Shown one piece after another: positions 58,785 through 64,000 of a DNA stretch of 64,000 nucleotides. The position numbers were made by a program, and so were the translations under genes. The notes below the pieces were generated by a model. It was given only the letters and a program-made list of their open reading frames with translations, ran no database searches and was not told where the DNA came from. The number at the start of each line of letters is the position of its first letter. Positions within the stretch are counted from its first letter, which is position 1. Origin of the DNA: Uloborus plumipes (lineage: Eukaryota > Arthropoda > Arachnida > Araneae > Uloboridae); assembly GCA_038373865.1 (NCBI GenBank), contig JAXGGA010000037.1, positions 124,001 to 188,000 of the forward strand. Reading direction: 5' to 3'.

Positions 58785-59385
58785 TCTCCTTTTGTTAAGA
58801 ATGAATTAACTCTCTATGCACATCAAGGTATGCACATCCCGTTTAAATCAGCTCCTGAAATTTCAAGGTTGAACCGATGATGATTCTCTCTCTCTCTTTT
58901 TTTTGGCATCAAATCTCGTGCAGATACGTAACGTGACGAAACTGTGATAAAACGATAATCACTGTAACTGGAAATCCGTTCTAAGTACAGGGTTAGCACG
59001 AAAGAATGGCCTAGTTTTAAAAACCCACACCATCAAGCTATTGCACGCATAAAAATAATGGACGCTCAAATTAACAGAAAATGTACTAAGTTTATTTTCG
59101 GCTATGAATATTCAATGTGTAAGCATTTCATTAAGTTATAAACATCTAGTCTGTGATTCAAAATTCGTTCCGCACGTTTTGTGGTAGCACTCTGTCAATG
59201 ATATATAATGTTGCATAATTTCGTAGCATCACTTTATCAATGGTTCGTAATTCTGCATAGATGCAATCTTGAAGTTCTTGTTGTGGTTTTGGCATCGGCG
59301 TGGTTGATAAAAAAGTAACCTCCATAAAAAGAAATCCCATAGCTTGTGAAGCGAAATGAGTTACAAATTAGTTGTTTCATGTGTA

Positions 59386-59699
59386 CACCGTAAAAAATTA
59401 ATGTTATTTTTATAGTACCATACAACTAATTTTATAGTAGTAAACTGTAAAAATTGCTAATTTTACAGTTTATTACCGTGCAGTTTACAGTTTTACACTG
59501 GAATCTCTGCTGCCAGTATTATACTGTTGTATTTACAGTATAATACAGTTAAATTTTACGGCAATAAATTGTAAAACTTCTAACTTTACAGTAATAAACT
59601 GTAAAATTGCTAGTTTTACAGTTTATTGTTGTGCATTTTACGGTTTTAAATTGGAACCTTGGCTGCCAGTATTATACTGTAAGTTCATTTTTTGCAGTG
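59386..59699. mobile_element. Palindrome-array TA element, full-length copy with TA flanks
   Basis: TA at 59384-59385 and 59700-59701. The start is CACCGTAAAAAATTAATG and the end AAGTTCATTTTTTGCAGTG. The middle holds aaattgctaattttacagtt and similar palindromes. Confidence 0.8.
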
Positions 59700-60163
59700 T
59701 AGTAGGTGAAAGGAATTAACTGATTATGAGTACTGAAAACAATGTGTAGCAATTTATAGCTGAGGAACCCAATTTATTCAAAGAGTTTGTTTTCCCTATG
59801 TCGGAGCCCCGATGAGTTTCAAAGTTTCACCTCCCACACTCTCCCCCCTGATGATTTCTTTGCATTATACGGCGGGGTGTTTCTAAAAAGAACGTATAAT
59901 TATGTAATGAATTTAGGTAGCTATCATTTAATAGGTATATTTTATCTGTACAATTTTTAAAATCAGTGAAAAGACTACACCAAGGATGAGCATTGAACAC
60001 CTTTGACTATAATCAAATTAACATCGAACTACTCAATATATTTTCATTTTCACCTTTTTAACGTATGAATATAAATAAATAAATATATATTTCTTTCTTT
60101 ACATTGTTGAGGAAATGTTTTTCAAAAAGTAAATTGATCAAAATTAGGAGCAATTCTTAAAAG

Positions 60164-61319
60164 TAGGGATGCACCGATTAATCGGCCATAATCGGCCCCT
60201 TTGCCGATTATTAATAATCGGCAAAATTTTGCCGATTAACCGGTGACAAAAATATTTTTTAAATATTATTTTTCAAAGCACACCTTCAATCAGAAATTAT
60301 GATGATTAAATTTATTGACAGTAAAGAATTTTCTACAAACATTACTATAACATGTAATATGAAATTGTACAGAGCAAAAGCAAAACAAATAATTCAGAAA
60401 TTGCTTAAAACTGAATGAAATATTAAAAATTTACCCTCATAGCTGATATTAACATGACACTATTATGAACGATTAAATTACTGGACATTTAAATTGGAAT
60501 GCGAAAATCGTGAGTATTTCATTTTATTTATATTCAGCCAAAGTTTGCCGATTAAATGTAGGAAAAAAATATTTTTAAATAAAATTACTTTCAGTATACC
60601 TTGGGCAAGGATTTACCATGAAAAACATTTATGAACAATAAATAAATAACCTTCTGCAAACACAAGAGTAACATGTAGTACGAAAGTGTAGAGAGAAAAA
60701 ATAAGACAAATAACTGAAAAACTGTATAACGGAAAGAAAGTATATAAAAAAAATAATCCTCATAGTTGATATAAATTTAAAAAAAAAAATTAACTTTCCC
60801 AATTCGAATAAATACACATATATAAGCAATGTTGAAACATTTTTCGTGCATTGATATTTTTCTCCATTACCATAGTGTTTCAGAGAACTTTACAACGTTC
60901 ACAACGAATAAGCTTTGGACCGTTTTTGATAGGTACTAATAGGTTAAAAATAAATTAAAATTAAAAGTGCTCCTAAATTAGCGTGCTCAACACAATTTCC
61001 CCTGTTTTTTTTCTTTTTTTTAATTTTTGTGTCTAGTTTATTTTATATATTAACTATAACATGAAAATTAGCTAATAGAAATTGGGTAAATTGTGAAATT
61101 ATTTTGGAAAAGTTAGGAAAATGGAGAAAAATAGTCTCTCAGAAATAAATTCATCACTAGTATTTCTATTATCGAAATTGTAAGAGAAAAAAAAGTGATG
61201 TAGACATTGATAGAAGTAAAAATGATAATTAATCGGCTAAGCCGATTAATCGGCCGATTATGAACAGCCGATTAATCGGTAATCGGTAATCGGCCAATTT
61301 GCTTATCGGTGCATTCTTG
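60164..61319. mobile_element. Non-autonomous hAT element built of CCGATTAATCGG palindromes
   Basis: The ends are TAGGGATGCACCGATTAATC and, complemented from the right, CAAGAATGCACCGATAAGC. The 8-bp word CTTAAAAG flanks both sides exactly (60156-60163 and 61320-61327). Subterminal arrays of ccgattaatcggc words occur at both ends. The 1156 bp contain two diverged copies of an inner block (aattgtacagagcaaaagca / aagtgtagagagaaaaaata) and no transposase. Confidence 0.85.
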
Positions 61320-61572
61320 CTTAAAAGCATCATTTTTCTACATTTTTACCAAATTCGAAAATACTATTTACTTTTTTTTTCTCTGAAAAGATGAATGAAA
61401 TACGTTTTACCCCTATGAAAGCTATTTTAATTTAAATATTAGAGAAGTTGTAGGAAGAAAATTGACTGGGTATTCGACTTTGGTGCTCTTCATCCTTTAA
61501 TAATGTCAATAATAGTGATCTTCCCAACAATTTATATTTCGAGCATATTTAGATTTACATTAAAATTTAGCA

Positions 61573-61745
61573 CAGCGAAATCCCGTTAAAACGAATACCA
61601 ACACATTGAAACATCCGTTTAAAAGAAGTAAATTTTTAATTCCGAGGTAACCTCCATAACATTGTTTGAATTAAAGTATAACGAAATTCTCGATCTGAAA
61701 GAACAAAATTAGTGCCCTGAATTTCCTCGCTGTGAGATTTCACTG
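61573..61745. mobile_element. Tigger-like MITE
   Basis: The left end CAGCGAAATCCCGTTAAAACG and the complemented right end CAGTGAAATCTCACAGCG are similar. TA follows the right end, but the left flank has changed. GTTAAAACGAA-type inner sequence is characteristic of pogo/Tigger ends. It is non-coding at about 173 bp. Confidence 0.5.
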
Positions 61746-61749
61746 TAAT

Positions 61750-62465
61750 TGTATTGAAAATTTTTTTCCTCCTATTATACTGTCAAATCTTACATAAATG
61801 TGCATCTTCTCTTAATATCTTTCCTACTTTCCTAGACTGAAACCAAATTTAAAAAATAATAACAATAACAGTCACATTTTCCACGGATCATACACAGATT
61901 CATATTTAAATGTGTACATGAACACAAGTCAAGTTTTCTGATCGAGTAAAAAACAATTAGTGTAACGATACCTTATCTGATATTACTGATATAGATGCGT
62001 ATATAAGTGACTATAAAAAAAAAGTTCTGCAATTTTTTATTGATCTTTTTATATTTCTGAAATATTTAAGGATATTTTCCTTATTTTTTATTTAATTATG
62101 CACTACACATAAGTTTGAATCACAGTGTAAAATCTAAAAACGGAATACTATAGATACTAACACAAATATTGCCATACAGCAATGTCAGACAATAATTGTG
62201 CCAGTGATGCAAATATTCCTGTAATTTCATATACTCAATGCTTCGTTAAATCTTCTTAGCATAATGTAACACATTATATACAAGCTAAAACTGGGAAAAT
62301 TTTCCACAATAAATTTAACGAAGAACTGTTTATCATGCATGCATATGCTGCTCTGGCTGACTAAGATTGACTGTAACTATGATCAATACAGATAATTCCA
62401 AAATTTCCAGCACTATTTTTTAAAGACGAAATATTTTTTAAATCTGCATGTATAAAAAACTATAT
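61750..62465. other. Unassigned A+T-rich DNA
   Basis: I see no supported feature between the Tigger-like MITE and the next foldback. Confidence 0.3.
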
Positions 62466-62466
62466 A

Positions 62467-63061
62467 CGGGCATTTCACGGTATTTGTGACATAGGGGTGT
62501 CCGTAACAAAACTTTTTAAAAGGTTAAAATTTTTATATATATTGAAAAAGTACATTCTAAAGTATATGAATATCATATTGTTTTCATAGCTCACTTTATA
62601 TTATGTTTGTAATTGCACTCAGAACCTTGAAAATGCAATTTTCACTCTTACGGACTCTACATTGAATTTTTCTTTAAAAACTAAACTTTTATTCCAATAA
62701 TTGTTACGGACTCTACAGTCATCATTTTCACAATCCATAATTGTTTTAGAACGCATTTTTAATTAAAATTGTTAGCTATATTAGAGGTGAGCCTTTACTT
62801 TATCTGTCTCAAGTATCAATTTTGGCTTAAAAATCGGTTTGAGCCAGATTTAAAGAAAAATTCAATGTCGAGTCCGTAACAGTGAAAATTGCATTTTCAA
62901 TGTTCTGAGTGCAATTACAAACATAATATATAGTGAATTATGAAAACAATATGATATTCATATACTTTAGAATGCACTTTTTCAATATATATAGAAATTT
63001 TAAACTTTTAAAAAGTTTTGTTACGGACACCCCTATGTCACAAATATCGTGAAATGCCCCA
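62467..63061. mobile_element. Foldback element with ~250-bp arms
   Basis: The left arm begins CGGGCATTTCACGGTATTTG and the right arm ends ATATCGTGAAATGCCCCA. Pairing continues through ttgttacggacacccctatg, catatactttagaatgc and gaaaaattcaatgt to a central segment near 62700-62850. TA lies outside both ends within a base or two. It is non-coding. Confidence 0.75.
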
Positions 63062-64000
63062 TACAGTAGTAGGGATTCGAAATATTTTACCGGACGCAGC
63101 TGTTACTTGTAATGGAGTGAGCAGTTTAAGAGGAATCTTGATCTTCGTTGGATATTAATTAATTGACTTGGAGCAACCTATTTGGGCAATAGCCTGTTTC
63201 TTGATTTCACTTCTGTATTTGAAAATTAATTTGTTTATACTTCGCTGCGAATCGCTAAGAACATTGTCACTTATTTCAAATTTCATACAGAAAAAAAATG
63301 CATTAAAATTCCACTTTTTTGCACAATATCTGGCATTCACTACGCCTTTTCTACACTAAATATTGGTTTTTCATCATGAGAGAAGTAGATTTTGGAACCT
63401 TTTATTTCAACTTTACTATAGGTTTTAACATGATTAGGGTCCGATTAACCACTGAAATTAGGGAACACATAGCCTCATTTCAGGATCCATCATTTTTTGC
63501 TCTGAGAAATGTAAAAACTCTCACACTTTGAAACAAAACTCACTAGTCTTATTTCCAGAACTTACCCGACAGAATTCAGATTAAAGTTACCCCACCTCTC
63601 CAATGCATAGAAATTTTGCTCAGTACATATGTTTGTAACTCTAATTCACAGCGAATAAAAGTGATTAGTTATTCAATCAGAACTCTTATGAAATATATAT
63701 ATAAGAATTACAAAATTACTCTTAAACATAGTTGTGCCAAATTCCAATTTTAAAAACAGCTTGAGCCTATTTTATGAAATATGGCCTCATTTTCTAAAAT
63801 TAATTTAAAAATTGTTTGTTGAACCAGTTCAAATGGTTATAATACTTTTAAAATGTGTTTAAAAGCAAAACTGACATTCAAAGCAATTTTTCAGTCGCGT
63901 TTTAGCTTTCTGAAAATTTTGAGTGGAAGCTCAAGCTTTCCGAGCATTTAGGGTCCCTCTGGACATGGTGCTATTGGAGAATCAGACACATGCATAAACT
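63062..64000. other. Unassigned DNA to the window edge
   Basis: No gene or repeat family was recognised. Small open frames here have no motif support. Confidence 0.3.

Noticed and set aside
57739..59699. CRISPR-like array of short palindromes
   Set aside because: The palindromic words follow each other without unique spacers of fixed length and lie inside elements with TA-flanked termini.

Overview
The window looks like non-coding nuclear DNA from an animal, most likely an arthropod. A chelicerate such as a spider is my guess, not a demonstration. It is strongly A+T-rich, carries long (TA)n microsatellites and poly-G/C runs, and has no operons, Shine-Dalgarno sites or dense ORFs. It contains hAT, Tc1/mariner, pogo, Helitron, SINE-like and LINE sequence. 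I found no convincing intact host gene. Almost everything I can assign is mobile DNA at different stages of decay.

Layout. 1-6.7 kb: poly-G/T-rich DNA, a TTAA-flanked foldback element, the first copy of a palindrome-array TA element, and two Helitron-like elements head to tail. 6.7-10.8 kb: a possible splice acceptor followed by a more complex stretch, small hairpins, and a Harbinger-like MITE. 11.2-16.1 kb: a four-level nest in which a palindrome-array element is split by a ~0.6 kb element and by a 3.87 kb TA element, the latter is split by a hAT-like element with a perfect 8-bp target duplication, and that holds a further TIR element. 16.2-21.6 kb: a CCGTAAA-ended element, a minus-strand Helitron carrying the 3' end of a LINE reverse transcriptase, hairpin elements and a tRNA-like SINE head. 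24-31 kb: a SINE-like copy, a large (TA)n tract, a second 650-bp hairpin element, a hAT-like MITE, and palindrome-array copies. 34-38 kb: a 38-bp minisatellite, another palindrome-array copy and another SINE-like copy.

The coding part is 38.6-44.9 kb. It holds a complete hAT transposon (38603-41981, perfect 8-bp target duplication, uninterrupted 726-aa transposase), a non-autonomous hAT with a near-perfect 8-bp duplication, a CAGTCGA-type MITE, and a Tc1-like element (43610-44827) with perfect 27-bp TIRs, broken by one nonsense codon. 46.2-48.1 kb is a four-unit tandem array. 49-51.1 kb holds two foldbacks. 51.4-53.6 kb is a decayed pogo-like transposase copy split by a 225-bp MITE. 55-59.7 kb holds four more palindrome-array copies. 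60-63 kb holds a hAT-like element made of CCGATTAATCGG palindromes, a Tigger-like MITE and a foldback.

Functionally, the intact hAT could supply transposase to non-autonomous elements with matching ends. An end-like sequence at 29036 is a possible old relative. The TA-flanked elements must depend on Tc1/mariner or pogo-type enzymes encoded elsewhere, because both local copies are broken. Boundaries with perfect TIRs and target duplications are exact as read; those of decayed repeats are approximate.
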